Positions 47,292 to 58,515 of a stretch of DNA of 64,000 bases are shown piece after piece (within the stretch, counting starts at the first letter, position 1; every line of letters begins with the position of its first letter). The notes beneath the pieces are model-generated. The model did no database searches. It saw only the letters and a program-made list of their open reading frames with translations, and was not told the DNA's origin. This DNA comes from Neonectria sp. B-13 (Eukaryota; Ascomycota; Sordariomycetes; Hypocreales; Nectriaceae). Made by a program: the position numbers and the translations under genes. The stretch is from contig NOKP01000022.1 of the NCBI GenBank assembly GCA_002682825.1, positions 186,001-250,000 of the forward strand. Direction: 5' to 3'.

Positions 47292-50200
47292 CTAACGTCG
47301 CGAGGTCCCCGCCCTTGACGTAAAAAAGGGGTGTCGCAGCGCATCTGTTGCCTTGATCCGCTTGTCTGGGTTGAGCGTCAGACAATGCTCTAGCAGGTCG
47401 ATGAAGTGGTTCAGCTCCCTGGTTTCCGTGTCATCCATCCCACTCGACGCGGCCATCAGTCGGGTCCGCAGGTCGCGTGCGGGCTTGATCATCGAAAGGG
47501 TCCGGACAGCAGTCTGTAAGCGAGTATCCGTTAGTAACTGATCCAACGAGTTTCTAAATCAAGAAGACACCGGGGGCGCATGTGAGAACGAGAGATCTGA
47601 TGGACCGGGGTTGGCGCTTGGTCGCGGCCTGGTTCGGGTAGGGGTTCACATGCATGGGCTGCACATGTCGTCGCAAACAACGACACGCGAGGGATGTTGG
47701 TTGTGTTGGCTGACTCCGAGATGAGGGACTGGGATGCGGACCGGGAGGTTGGCAATGGGTGCGGCCAGATCAGGGACCTCGACGGTGTGGATGTCCCGCC
47801 ACAGAGGCCATCTCATCTACCATTCCATGGGTGGTGGCTGGCCTCTGAGGAAGGTCTAGATCCAACATCCCCAGATGGCTGGGTGACGTTGGCTGATCTT
47901 GACACTCCCCACAAGTCTGAGCGCTTCCGCTGCAAGGGATGCCACTCCAAGCGCTTACCCTCGCAGAGCCCCATTCCCAAGACGACCGCCCCCAAACCCC
48001 CTTGTCCGTCTGGGGCAAAAATAGAAAGGATGCCTGCATCAAGCATCCCTCGAAACGTGAACGGGCGCTTGAGGATGGGGGCAAGGGAGAAGGGGGGTAG
48101 AGAGAGAAAACGAAACAACAACGGTAACATGGAAGAAATGTATCAGAACGTACCTTGTTGAGGATCTTGTCCCGCTCGATGCTGACGAATTGTCCCATCT
48201 CGTCGAAATGAACACCCGCCAGTTGCCCACGCTTGAACAGCTTTGGCGTCAACCTGCCACGGATCTCCATGATTGCCTTGAGCATCTGGTTATTGCTGTC
48301 GCCTGTGAACAAGATCTTGCCCGTGTATAGCTCATACAATGTGCATCCGATGGACCACATGTCTACCGCGTAGTCATACGGCATTCCTAGGATGATCTCT
48401 GGCGCGCGATAGAATCGGCTCACCAGATACGGCGTGATTTCAGTGTGCGCTGTTGCGGCATCCGATCTATCGATGGCCGTGCCCAAATCGCAAATCTTGA
48501 GAACGTTACGATTTTCGTTGACCTATTATTTCAAGTAAGCAGTCTATTTCCACAAGGCGAGGACCACCGAGAGCTTACCAAGATGTTGTCGGGCTTCAGA
48601 TCGGCGTGGATGATGCTGCACTTGCGCATGTGGGCGAGGGCTACAAATATCTGGTAGGCGTACGTTCGGGTTGCCCCCAAGTTGATACCCACGTTGTTAC
48701 CGAACTTGCGCAATACCTCACGCAGATTCAGGCTCAGGTTCTCAAACACCATGCAGAGATGGCCATTGTAGTCAAACGCCCGCTCAAACTTGACAATGTG
48801 CTTCCGGTGTTCGGGATCCGCGTCGTTGAGCTTTTCCAGGATGGCAATCTCAGTGTAGCCTCCCTTTCGGAGAGCGTCATTGTTGCGCATCATTTTAATC
48901 GCAACGAGCTCCTTTGTCGTGATATCGACAGCGCGAGCTACGCCCGAAAACATGCCCTTTCCGAGAGCGGCCTGGATCTGATACCGCCCGTTGAGCACCT
49001 CACCAATTCGGATCTTGTAGTATCCGTCCTTGTCGTCGCCTTCGAGAATTCCACCTTTGGCGACGACCTGGATATCGGGTGCCGAACCGTTGGCATCGGT
49101 AGTTGTCGGAGCGGCTGTGGGCTTGGTCGCATACTTGTCCTCGTCAAAATCCTCGGCGAACATGTCAAAGTCCTCATCGTCATCGTCGCCGGAAGACTTC
49201 TGGGGCTTTTGTTCCTGGGGTACTTGCGTTTCCTCGTGCGGCTGCTGTTCCGCAGTTGTGGCAACATGCTCACCGTGAAGCACAACGTGCCCATGCCGAA
49301 GCTCACCGCGTTTCTCGTCTTCCTGCATGTCAACGGTAGGGTCGTAGTCCGCAGCGGAGGGGCCATCCTCGTCATCAACCTTGACCTTCCCATGGGAGTT
49401 CATCAGCTGCGTGTCGTCCAGGAGGTTGATTCCACCAGGGGAAGGCTCATCATGAGATGCAGGCGAGCGAGGCGATGCTAGGTCTAAAGAATAGATTAGC
49501 TCTTGATATCCTGTAGCAAGGAAGCAACGTACCAGATCGAGGGGTTCTTGGGGTTTGAGGTGTTGCTACCTCGGATTGCGACTTCACGGGGCTATCGAGA
49601 TAAGTGGACGCAGGCGATGCTGCGTGGGCCTTGGTAGCTGCGCCAACAGCGTGAAGGAGGAGTGGAGTTGCAGAGCTAGACTTGGCGAGGATTTCCTGAC
49701 GCCGTTTGCGCCGCCGCTCGATCTCAGCCTCTTCGTCGATAGGCTCAGGCTCTTCAAAGTCCTCCTCTGGTTCTGGTTCAGCGAAAGACACCCTATTGTT
49801 CGATTAGCTCCGGCCTGCAATAATATATATGACGTGGGGCAGCTTACTTCTGGGAAGTCCTGGAAGAGCCATGCCCATTGGAAATCCCTTTGTTCGGTTT
49901 AGCATCATCTTCTTTGGCGCGTGAAGCCTCTCCTACAGTGGTCCTTCTGGACACAAAACCAGCATCCCGAGAGTTACGGTCATCATCGTACTTCAGCCCT
50001 CTGGGGTCATCGCGCCGGTCATAGTGGCCTTCTTTGACGAATCGATCGTATCTGCCTCTATCGGGGCGCCCGGATCGTTGAGGGGATCTGCTCCGGTTTC
50101 GGGGGCGTTTATTAGAATATGAATCGCGGTTTCCACGGTACGCGTCTCTGTCACGGCTCCTCTCGCGGTCGCGGCTGTCGTGGTTGAGATTTGAGGCGCG

Positions 50201-50572
50201 GGACGTAGGGTGGTCTAGGTCGTCGTAGGAGGGACGGGGCCTCCGAGGGTCGTCACGTCGAGTTTCATCGTACTGGGAGCGGAAATGTCTTGGATCATTG
50301 TCGCGGGGCCTACCGGCATATTGATTCCCATCTCTTTCTCGTTCTCTGGTCCTGTCTTTTTCGTCGCGTTGGCGCTTGAAGCCGCGCGGCGATGGGCTTC
50401 GTCGAGAGTTGTTGCTGTGCCTAGAGGCGGCATCGTGGTCCGGAGTCGAGAGTCTGCTTCGATGTCTGTCTTGACGGTCAACACCGCTTCCTCCAGGGTG
50501 CCGAAGTGAAGTTGCCTTCAAATCCTCAACGCCATTCTCGACGATTTCACCCTCGTCCGAACTGGACGCCAT
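47292..50572 (-). CDS. prp4: Dual-specificity kinase Prp4 (spliceosome-associated, DYRK/CLK-like)
   Basis: Five exons (50572-49848, 49792-49533, 49483-48579, 48522-48154, 47513-47292) give 826 residues. The first 240 are an RS/RD/RE-rich domain with many Arg-Ser and Arg-Asp pairs, typical of splicing factors. A conserved GPSAADYDPT motif (about residue 370) and acidic DDDDEDFDMFAEDFDED precede the kinase domain (from about 494): GKGMFSGV loop, AIK lysine near 525, HADLKPDN near 620, DLG in place of DFG (as in other fungal Prp4), YRAPEI, and a C-lobe ending HPFF. Prp4 phosphorylates tri-snRNP proteins during spliceosome activation in the nucleus. Introns 1-3 are 49-56 bases; intron 4 is 640 bases (47,514-48,153), far longer than any other here. 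It is divergent from TMA7. Confidence 0.9.
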
Positions 50573-51372
50573 GCTCACTGAGTGCGGTGGGATGGAAATC
50601 CCAGTGACTGTGGGGTGCCTTGAGGGAGAGAAGGAGGCAGGACGAGTCAGCGAAGCGAACTGGGGAGACAGAGCGCAATGGGAGAAGAGCCCAACCGGAT
50701 GAGTGGTGACTCCTACTAGGCTCAAGATCGAAGTTGAAGGAGGAGTTGACGGAAGTTGAAGCGGATGGAAACGACAACGAGGTGGAGGAGAAACAGACGG
50801 AGACAGTAGAGGAGGGAGCAAGGGAGCAAAGCAGCAATGGAAGGGTACGTGATGACAGAGATGCCCAAAGTGATGGACGGCCTCCTGTATCTGTGTGTGT
50901 TTGCTCGGGGGCGTTGCGAGCGTCGATAACGTCAAGACCTGATGTCGTTGCTAGTCTCCAGACTTTGACGTAACGATGGATGCAGTCGCGCAGCTACGTC
51001 TTGGTCTGCCTAAGGTATGACTCGGTGGAGGAAAAAAACTTGATCCATGCCGCATTAGGTAAGCCCCAAAAGACCCTTATCGCGCTGGGCCTGGCACACT
51101 GCCACTGTCCGGTGGGCGACGGGAATTCCGTACTTCGTACAGCGCCTTCGCAGCGCCTTATTAGTGGATTTACCGCCTGTGGGTCCCCTGTGGCGGCTGC
51201 CTCCTGGGCGGTCTGTGGGGGCCCGGAGACGAAAGGGTCCCGGCTTTCGTCTGACTGACTTTTGCTGCGACGACTCCTTCGCCACAGCGCTTCTTCATTC
51301 TCTGTTTATATCGCTCTCGCTCTCGCTACTCTTCTTATTTCACGCGCAATCAACACCAGAAAAGCAATCATC
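50573..51372. promoter_or_regulatory. Divergent promoter region of PRP4 and TMA7
   Basis: 800 bases between two start codons. A polypurine tract on the plus strand (about 50,720-50,835) forms a pyrimidine-rich leader for PRP4; a (CT)-rich leader (51,300-51,345) precedes TMA7. No coding region seen. Confidence 0.5.
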
Positions 51373-51748
51373 ATGGGCGGCAACAACCGAGAAGGCAGGT
51401 CCACATCGCTCTGCTCCCTCCTCCATCATTCTCCCACCGCATCACCCCGCCAGACACTAACCCCTCCAAACTACAACAGGCGGCAAGGCCAAGCCCCTCA
51501 AGGCGGCCAAGAAGGCCAACAAGGAGCTCGACGAGGACGACAAGGCCTTCCTCGAGAAGAAGCGCGCTGGTACGAACCAACCCCCCTCTCCCCCAGATCG
51601 CTGGGCGACAACAGGAACAAGTTCCGGCTGACACGACGGTTGCTACGCTGTAGAGGAGAAGGCTCGCAAGGAGATGGCGTCCAAGGCCGGCGGCAAGGGC
51701 CCCCTCAACACCGGTGCGCAGGGCATCAAGAAGAGCGGCAAGAAGTAA
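51373..51748 (+). CDS. TMA7: Translation machinery-associated protein 7
   Basis: Three exons (51373-51394, 51480-51569, 51654-51748) give 68 residues, the normal size of TMA7. The product opens MGGNNREGGKAKPLK, contains KELDEDDKAFLEKKRAEEKA, and ends GPLNTGAQGIKKSGKK, all hallmarks of the family (coiled-coil CCDC72/TMA7), a small basic protein associated with ribosomes. Intron 2 (51570-51653) is GT-AG with CTGAC. Intron 1 (51395-51479) can only keep the frame if its donor is GC (AAG|GCAGGT) with a normal CACTAAC branch and ACAG acceptor; the nearby GT donor two codons later would shift the frame and destroy the conserved sequence. Very high conservation makes the protein identity secure. Confidence 0.93.
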
Positions 51749-52528
51749 ACGCGCCGCAGCCCCTTTGGATACTGTGGCCCGTGACTACGGCGAACGACGG
51801 TCAGGGTTTTGCGATGGCGTGAGCCGAGGCTCCCAAGGCGCAGCAGAAGCCAGGCTTTGGCGGCTGGTGTGGTGTTCTGGAAGCTGGGACATGCGCTCTC
51901 TGATGGTTGACGAGAATATGAAATCCATGCCGTGACAAAAGGCTGACCTATGTAGCCGTTGCATTTCTCCGTGACGTATATGCTCTGGGTGCTTTCTGCT
52001 GTTGACTTTGCTCCCATGATCTGACTACCCATGCCTCTATATCCCGCTTCCGAGGCCTTCAGCGGTGACGGGAGTAGACGACCGTTCCCTACCACCAGCC
52101 CGATAGCGACACAGCAACAACAAAAAGGTGTCGCAAAAGCTCATGACACCGCCCAAAACGTCCGTCGACATCGCGGATCAGACTTCCTTCGACGGAGGGT
52201 CTTCCATTTACGTAGTTTTTAGTGGGCCGACTATCCCAGAGGCGTGCTCTAGCCTCGGGATCGTTGCTTCTGCGGCGCTTCCGCTGCGTGTCTTTTCCAT
52301 GTGCTCGTCCCAACAAAAGCACCCTGGCCAACAACGTCAACACGCGGCTCCGGCTTCTCAACTCCTTGAATCAGAGGGTCCATCTGACGGAGACTTCGAC
52401 GGTTATATAAAGTAAGAACCGCAGCCATTTACAAGTTGGCTTGGTGTATAGGAAGGGCAACGGCTAAACGTAGCTTTTATCAAGTGCTAAATTGCTGAAC
52501 GCTAAAACTTGCATCAACTCATATCATC
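51749..52528. other. Intergenic, about 780 bp
   Basis: 3' UTR of TMA7 and promoter of the AdipoR-like gene, both plus strand. Short frames only; TATATAAA at 52,404-52,411 may act as a TATA element for the downstream gene. Confidence 0.5.
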
Positions 52529-53590
52529 ATGACAAGCCAACAACACGCAGACGGCGTCCGCCAACGGCGTCCCTCCACCACTGAAACCTTTCTCAGCGCC
52601 GCCAAGTCCGTCGAGCAAAAGATAGAACAATCGTTCCTCATCTTCTGGGACGACCTGCCCGACTGGCGTCGCGACAACCACTACATCCTCACCGGCTACC
52701 GCCAGTCGCAGTCCTCATATGCCCATTCGCTGCGCTCGCTCTTCTACCTGCATAACGAATCCGTCAACATCTGGTCGCACCTTCTGGGCGCCATCGTATT
52801 CCTGGCCACCGGGGCGTACATCTACTACGTCGTCTACTGGCGCTACGAGTCGGCGTCGCCCGCGGATGTCTTCGTCTTTGCCTGCTTCTTCGGCGGTGCT
52901 GTGGCGTGTCTGGGCATGAGCGCAACGTTCCATGCGCTGTCGAACCACAGCGCGATGGTCGCCAAGTGGGGGAATAAGCTCGATTATACGGGCATCGTGG
53001 CCTTGATCGTCGGCAGCTATTTCCCCGCGATGTACTATGGCTTCTTCTGCAAGCCGCACTTGATGGAGGTGTATCTGTGGGCGGTAAGTCACTCGGATTC
53101 TTCGGAGGTAAAGCGAAGCACTCACTAACACGATCAAGATTTGTTCCCTCGGTCTCGGCTGTGGGCTCGTTTCATGGATTGAACGCTTCCGCACGCCAAC
53201 TTGGAGACCCTACCGCACCATGATGTTTGTCGCCCTCGGTCTCTCTGGCGTTGTTCCCGTTATCCATGGCTGCATCATCTACGGCGTCCAGGGGCTTGAC
53301 GAACGGATGAGCGTCAAGCTAGTTGTCCTCCACGGTGCCATGTACATCTTTGGCGCCTTTCTCTACGCCGTATGTCTCGTTGCTCCCGATGATTTCTCTC
53401 GCGTCTTGCTAACAATGAGCAGTTTCGCTGGCCTGAAAGGAGTTTCCCTCGTATTTTTGACATCTGGGGCAGCTCTCACCAGATCTTCCACATGTGCGTC
53501 ATCATGGCGGCCGTAACGCACTTCTACGGCATGGCCAAAGCCTTTGACTACCATCACACCGTTATGGGATCCCAGTGTCTCCAGGGTTGA
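52529..53590 (+). CDS. Hemolysin III / adiponectin-receptor family membrane protein (Izh-like)
   Basis: Three exons (52529-53083, 53139-53369, 53423-53590) give 317 residues. It is a seven-helix protein of the PAQR family. After a cytosolic N-terminus with YILTGYR and LHNESVNIWSHLLG, the family's metal-site motifs appear in order: SATFHALSNHS (about residue 130), KLDYTGI (about 150), and the last-helix pair HQIFH (about 285). Those histidines bind zinc in structurally characterised members. Fungal relatives (Izh proteins) are implicated in zinc and lipid homeostasis and osmotin response. Intron 1 has a less common AAG acceptor, with a CACTAACA branch; intron 2 is standard. It converges on the TFIIIC gene with only 71 bases between stop codons. 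Confidence 0.92.
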
Positions 53591-53661
53591 CTGTCTACGC
53601 CCAGTCCGCGGAGCCTTGGTTCATAAATCAATTCGTCATATCGCCTTTGTGGTATCATCCC

Positions 53662-55853
53662 CTACTTGTCTAGCCCAAGATCCATGACCCTTACCAACCC
53701 TGATCCCAATGCCGCTGCTGCCCAATATCCGTACTCCTCGTTCGGATTCCATTCCACCGCTGTGATTCTCGTCAACGGCTCATAGACGACCGCTCGCGTA
53801 GGATCTGACGGACCAGCTCCATCCTCCTCTTCATCCCCGACCACTTCCTCGGTGTCCTTCTTCTTCACCTTCTTGCCCTTCTTGACTGGAGGCTTAAAGT
53901 CCGTCTTGGGGTTGACGTTTCGTTCCAAAATAAAGCCCTGCAGAACCCGCGATACTCCGCGCACCCCGGCTGGCGACTCCTTCGAGAAGAATTTTGCCGG
54001 GCGGTGTTCGTGCTGGAAGACCCTGATGCGGTCAGAGGGTTCACGTTTGGTAGTAAAAAGCTCGACTTGTGGGTTCAGCGCCCACAGCGAGCCGTCCATG
54101 GACCCGATGAGCAGATACGGGTGCGTACGCCCGACAGAGAGACATGAGGGAAAGCTTTGGCCGGTGAAGACTCGGCGAGCAACCGGGTATTGAGCATGGT
54201 GCATGAAGCCAATCTGGGTGTTAAGCACGCCGGCGGAGGGATACGTGGAGAAGAAGCCAAGGAGGTGATCGCTGTATCCGAGAAGGTTGGGTTGCGAGGC
54301 GACAGTTAGGGCCTGGACCTCGGTTGTCTCAACACTGGGATCCCTCAGGTCGATGAGCCTCACAGTCCCACCAACGGGGTAAGAGGCGATGATGTACGGC
54401 ATGGACGGGTAGCCTGAGACGAGGTCGAGGATGATGTTGTGGTGGACAGGGTGTCGCGAGAGGAGGCGATTAGGACGAATGGACCAGAGGGCGATAGTGC
54501 CGTCCGTGTAGCCTACGACGAGGCGGTTGAAGTTGATCCACGTGAGAGTCGTTGCCTGGATGTCCTCCTGATCCGGGAATTTAAGTGTGGCCACTGGGTG
54601 CTGTGCCTTGTCTGGAAAAGAGTTAGGAATAACAGAGTAGCGAGGATAGAAATGCTAAGCAAGGAGGAAGATATCTCACCATAACTCCCGTCTCCATCGT
54701 CACCCGCCTCAACGACATACACATTCCCATCCCCACAAAGAATCGCCAAGTGCCCAAAAGCAGGACTCCATTTCACCCTCCGCGCGCGGCCATGCTCGAG
54801 ACATATCGTCCTCCGAAGCCTCGGCCGCTTGGACGAGGGCCGCACCAGCCCATCGTCGGCCCGCTCCCCGACAAACTCCCATAGTTGGACGACGCCATGT
54901 CTCTGGAAGTCGGGCTTCACGGACTCCTGCTCAAAATCGTAGTGCTCTTGGTCGGAGTGCGGGATGATGCATAGCGCCAGGAGTTGGGTCGTGTCGGGCT
55001 TGTGTTGCGGTGCCCAGTCCATGCTGGTGACGATGCCGCCGGCGTCAAGCATCCACCCTGCGACGATTTTGGTATCGCACTCATCTTGGTCGAACGGGAG
55101 GCCGGATTGCGAGAGTGAGTATGCATCGCCAGGCACAAAGTTGATTTCCCGCTGGGAGTCGTGCGGTCCTATCAACACTGGCATTGCTCTTCGCTGGAAA
55201 CGGTAAGGCTGAGCTTCGTCGTCCGACAACCGAAGCAGAGAATCGCCCTGCGGCATGCTGCTCTTCACCCGCTCGAACCAATGCTCAGCATTGGAAGCCT
55301 CCCTCTCGAAGAAGTTCGGCGACCACACGCCTCTGTTCGTCTGCCCGTGCTCATCCGCCTTCTCCCGCGGTGGCAACACGGTCCAGTCCATCCAGCGATC
55401 CAGCATCCCATGCGCCATCTTAACACCGCCCTCGTGCCTCCCGTACCACATGTCCACGAGCGCATTGCCGCGGAGACCGCGATCGTACGGCCCGCAGTAC
55501 GCTCTCACGATGCGCCCGTCCGCCGCCACGGGCTCAACGTCCAGATAGCCCGTGACACCGATTGCGCGGAGATTGAACGGGCGGATAAGCTTGATGCGCT
55601 GGCGGGAAAACCGGTCGGGGACGCCTTCGGGGTCGCTCACGGAGGCGTCGGACTCGACGACCTCGCGCTCAAAAGCGAGGTCATCTTCCTCGACGCTCTC
55701 CTCAGCTGCGGCCGCTGCGGCCGCTTCGAAATTGTCGTCGTCAGCGTCGGCTCTCTCGTCGCGCCTGTGGACGATGTCTTCTTCCGAGCTTCCATCGAAG
55801 TCGTATTTCTCGACCGCGTAGCTCTTCGTGCGATTTGACCGGCGCGTCCTCAT
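53662..55853 (-). CDS. TFIIIC-type transcription factor subunit (Tfc6/Sfc6-like, WD repeats)
   Basis: Two exons (55853-54680, 54611-53662) across a 68-base intron (GTGAGA, CCTAACTC, TCCAG) give 707 residues. The N-terminus is basic (MRTRRSNRTKS), then acidic and Ala-rich (EAAAAAAAEESVEEDD). From about residue 120 on the protein shows WD/beta-propeller-like strands: VWSPNFF, VTSMDWAPQ, VQLWEFVG, VKWSPAFGHLAILCGDGNVYVVE, VVGYTDGTIALWSI. A Lys-rich insertion (KKGKKVKKKD) sits near the end. The arrangement matches the fungal TFIIIC subunit Sfc6/Tfc6, part of the complex that recognises B boxes of tRNA genes for RNA polymerase III. Assignment rests on overall pattern, not on a diagnostic residue. 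The start at 55853 was preferred over an in-frame ATG farther upstream. Confidence 0.72.
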
Positions 55854-56258
55854 GGCTGGGCGGGTTGTGAGTTTTGCGGGTGAGAAGTTGGTGTAGAAAG
55901 TCAAGGTGAGTGGGCAAGTACTTGGTGGGGCGTCGGTGAACAGCTTCATTGTCGCATTGCTCGACTTCAAGCAACACAACAGCTACCTATAGCCAGCAGG
56001 AAGATATAACAGCTGAGAGTTAAATCTAATTTCATCATTATTAATTAATTCAACCTACATGTTTGTTTGGGAACATGCTTTGAAGATGGTTGGTATCACA
56101 TGGACTAGTCTTTCAGTTTGAGTGGGAGCAGACGCTTGTAGTACAATGGGAGAGAGTGAGAAAACCACAAAACATTTGGTGGATTGATTTCTAATAGGCA
56201 AGCTTGTCTCCTTTAGAGTCATCGGACCCTATGTGATATGTCACTAAGTTAAAGAAGC
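55854..56258. other. Intergenic, about 400 bp
   Basis: Promoter of the TFIIIC-like gene and 3' UTR of the BTB gene, both minus strand. AT-rich near 56,020-56,060 (TTAATTAATT); no other feature. Confidence 0.5.
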
Positions 56259-57424
56259 TTAGTTTCCCTTGCATTCACATCCTGCTAAGCCTTGTCGAAA
56301 GCAAGACAAGCAAAGGCCCTTTACTTCCCCCTTTAGTCCATTACATAGCCTTTTGCCCTCATCAATAGCAATTTTTTGGAACTCTGGGCCGAATGAACCG
56401 TCCAACTGGGGCTGGAAGTGTCGGATGCAGGTTAAAACCTCGTGAACTGACACGCGTGGGGCGCCGAGCTTCCTGGTGTGGAAAACCCCCCTGTCGTCGT
56501 AGTCGAAGAGCGAGTTCCAGTAGTCGTGGGATATCTCAACTTCAAAATGGCTCTCATGGCTCATACGATCAAGCATGTCAGTGCGAACAATACACGAAGC
56601 TCGAGAAAGAATATTCATTTGCGTCTCCGAGAGCATCCCTTTGATAGGTTATTATCCGCATGCATAAATGAGAAAAATTAGCACGTTCTGTTTGCGCACT
56701 TACCTGCGAGCTTGTAGAGTGTGCCAGTATCGGCCAAGCCCGAAGTTGTGTCTTCCATTTCGGCGGCGAGACTCATGAATGAGCCAGTGTGCTCTCGAAT
56801 GATGCGATGACTGACTCTTCGGAAATGGTCCTTTGCTCCAAACTCATAACATAAAAGCAAGAGAAGAAAGAGGTGCGATGAATTCAAGTCGTAGCCTGCC
56901 TTCTCATCTCGGGACCTTTGTGCCTCGATCACTTTACTTGCTTTGGACCCGTACTCAACAGATTTATGCAATCGCGCATGATATGTACGTTGTACAGTGA
57001 ACACGTAGTTGCTAATCCAGGCCTCGACGTAAAAATGGACAGCGGGAACGAGGTTGTATTTGTCGGCCATGTAGAGGACGCAACGTAGGTCTTCCAATGT
57101 CGGGACCTGGTCTTTCAACTCCCGTTGGTGGTGGAGGATACGACACACATGGATGAAGGCTTTTGGATCATCATCTGGCAATGGGATCTCGACAGGTTTG
57201 TCTCTGGAGGTAGCCAGCGCTTGTCCTTCTTTGAAGTTCGGGCCAAGCATAGCTGCGAAGACCGGAGACGCGGCCTTCATGACGCCCGAACTAACTCGAA
57301 CCCTTGTCGCTCCACTTCCCAGGACGAAAATGATGTCTCCATCGAGGGCAATTTTCTCAAAGTCTGTATGCTCTGGATATGTTGGCATATCGGAAGAAAT
57401 GGCATCGTGTGTCCTCTTTGTCAT
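56259..57424 (-). CDS. BTB/POZ domain protein with C-terminal Cys tail, 366 aa
   Basis: Two exons (57424-56704, 56638-56259) across a 65-base intron. A BTB fold lies at about residues 22-130: DGDIIFVLGSG (the D-x-F/V-LxxG opening), RVSSGVMKAASPVFAAML (the S-x-V-F-x-x-M/L core), IPLPDDDPKAF and LYMADKYNLV. An all-helical region follows, then a short Cys-rich tail GLCLSCFRQGLAGCECKG that could bind metal. BTB domains dimerise and in many fungi link to Cul3 ubiquitin ligase, but this lineage-expanded group has no assigned function. The start at 57424 gives a compact protein beginning MTKRTHD. A second BTB gene with a similar tail lies 2.6 kb away beyond the Fic gene. Confidence 0.8.
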
Positions 57425-58515
57425 GGCTGAGAGAATGCTGATGCTGTGACATAGAGGAAGGTGAGGGGTCCAGGAAGGAGATCTTGGTATGAGAAGAGAA
57501 GTAGAAAACGGAGAGGAGTTGTGTTGCAAGAAGAGAGAGGAGCTCTAGTGGGAAGAAAGAAATCGGCTGCCTATGGGTGATTGATGTATTGTTAGTGAAT
57601 CATCGGAAGACAGATTATTGCCAACGAACGAAGGAACGATGCTGGGCTTTTACTCAACCAGCATTGGGCAAAAAGAAGAGGCTGCTACATTGACAACTGT
57701 TGACAGCTGTCTAAAACTGCATTGTGCCTGCTTGTAGTTACCACTAGGATACATTTGCCAACATCTTCGCCGAGGAAGAGTTCTCCTAGCTGCCCGAAAC
57801 TAGACGGCCACCAACCAACACAAAGTCAGATACCAGATCATCGCAGAATTCAGAGTTCATTGAGCGGTTTGCACATCCTGTCTTATTATTCAGTGTCTAG
57901 ACGCAGTTGAACATGAGTCTTACAACTCGGCCCCATTACTGTTCCCATTCGCTCTCCTTTAGACAAAGGAGGTTCTCTAAGTGTCGAGATCATCACATGG
58001 CGGCCCTGTGAGACCAGGACAGGGCCGAGAAACTTCTCAAGATTGCATACAGCCGTATCCTGGAAGGCAAACTTCCTACTACTTGGCGGCCTCTGTTGGG
58101 CACACCTTCATGACAGCACATTTCGAGCAACCCCTTCTACACCGCAGAGCACAGAAAGTGGGGAGGCGTTGTCCCTGGCGTTCTGGAATCTCCCTCCCCC
58201 AACCCGCAGATCCTGGACGGCCTGACCCTTACCATCCACCTTTGACCATAGAGGCATCTCTTCATTCAGAAGGAACATGGATAATTCTATGATACTTTAG
58301 GCACCTTGCTAAACACTTAGGCAGTACCTACTTAGGTAAGAGTCAGTACCTTAGTACCTAGGTACCTTAGGTCCCTAAAGTAATAACCTTAGGGTGAGTC
58401 AACACCTTAGGGGCTGGCCGTGTATCTTCTCCATCGCTTAGAAAACCTTCCTCAGGCCTAACCTCTGACCTACCCTAATTTCTCTGTCTTCTTCCTTCTA
58501 TTTAACACTACAGCC
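57425..58515. other. Divergent intergenic region of BTB and Fic genes
   Basis: About 1.1 kb shared upstream region. Notable for the cluster of ACCTTAGG/ACCTAGGT elements at 58,303-58,425 immediately upstream of the Fic gene. No coding region seen. Confidence 0.5.
58303..58425. promoter_or_regulatory. Cluster of (T)ACCTTAGG / CCTAGGTACC elements
   Basis: Within about 120 bases the core CCTTAGG/ACCTAGGT occurs repeatedly in both orientations, including the overlapping palindromic run TACCTAGGTACCTTAGGT near 58,355. It sits 90-210 bases before the Fic start codon. This density is far above the rest of the window. It may be a binding-site array or a hairpin-forming repeat; the function is inferred only. 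Confidence 0.5.

Noticed and set aside
48606..49481. Plus-strand 291-codon frame
   Set aside because: Antisense to the PRP4 kinase exon; hydrophobic Val/Leu-rich composition typical of a shadow frame.
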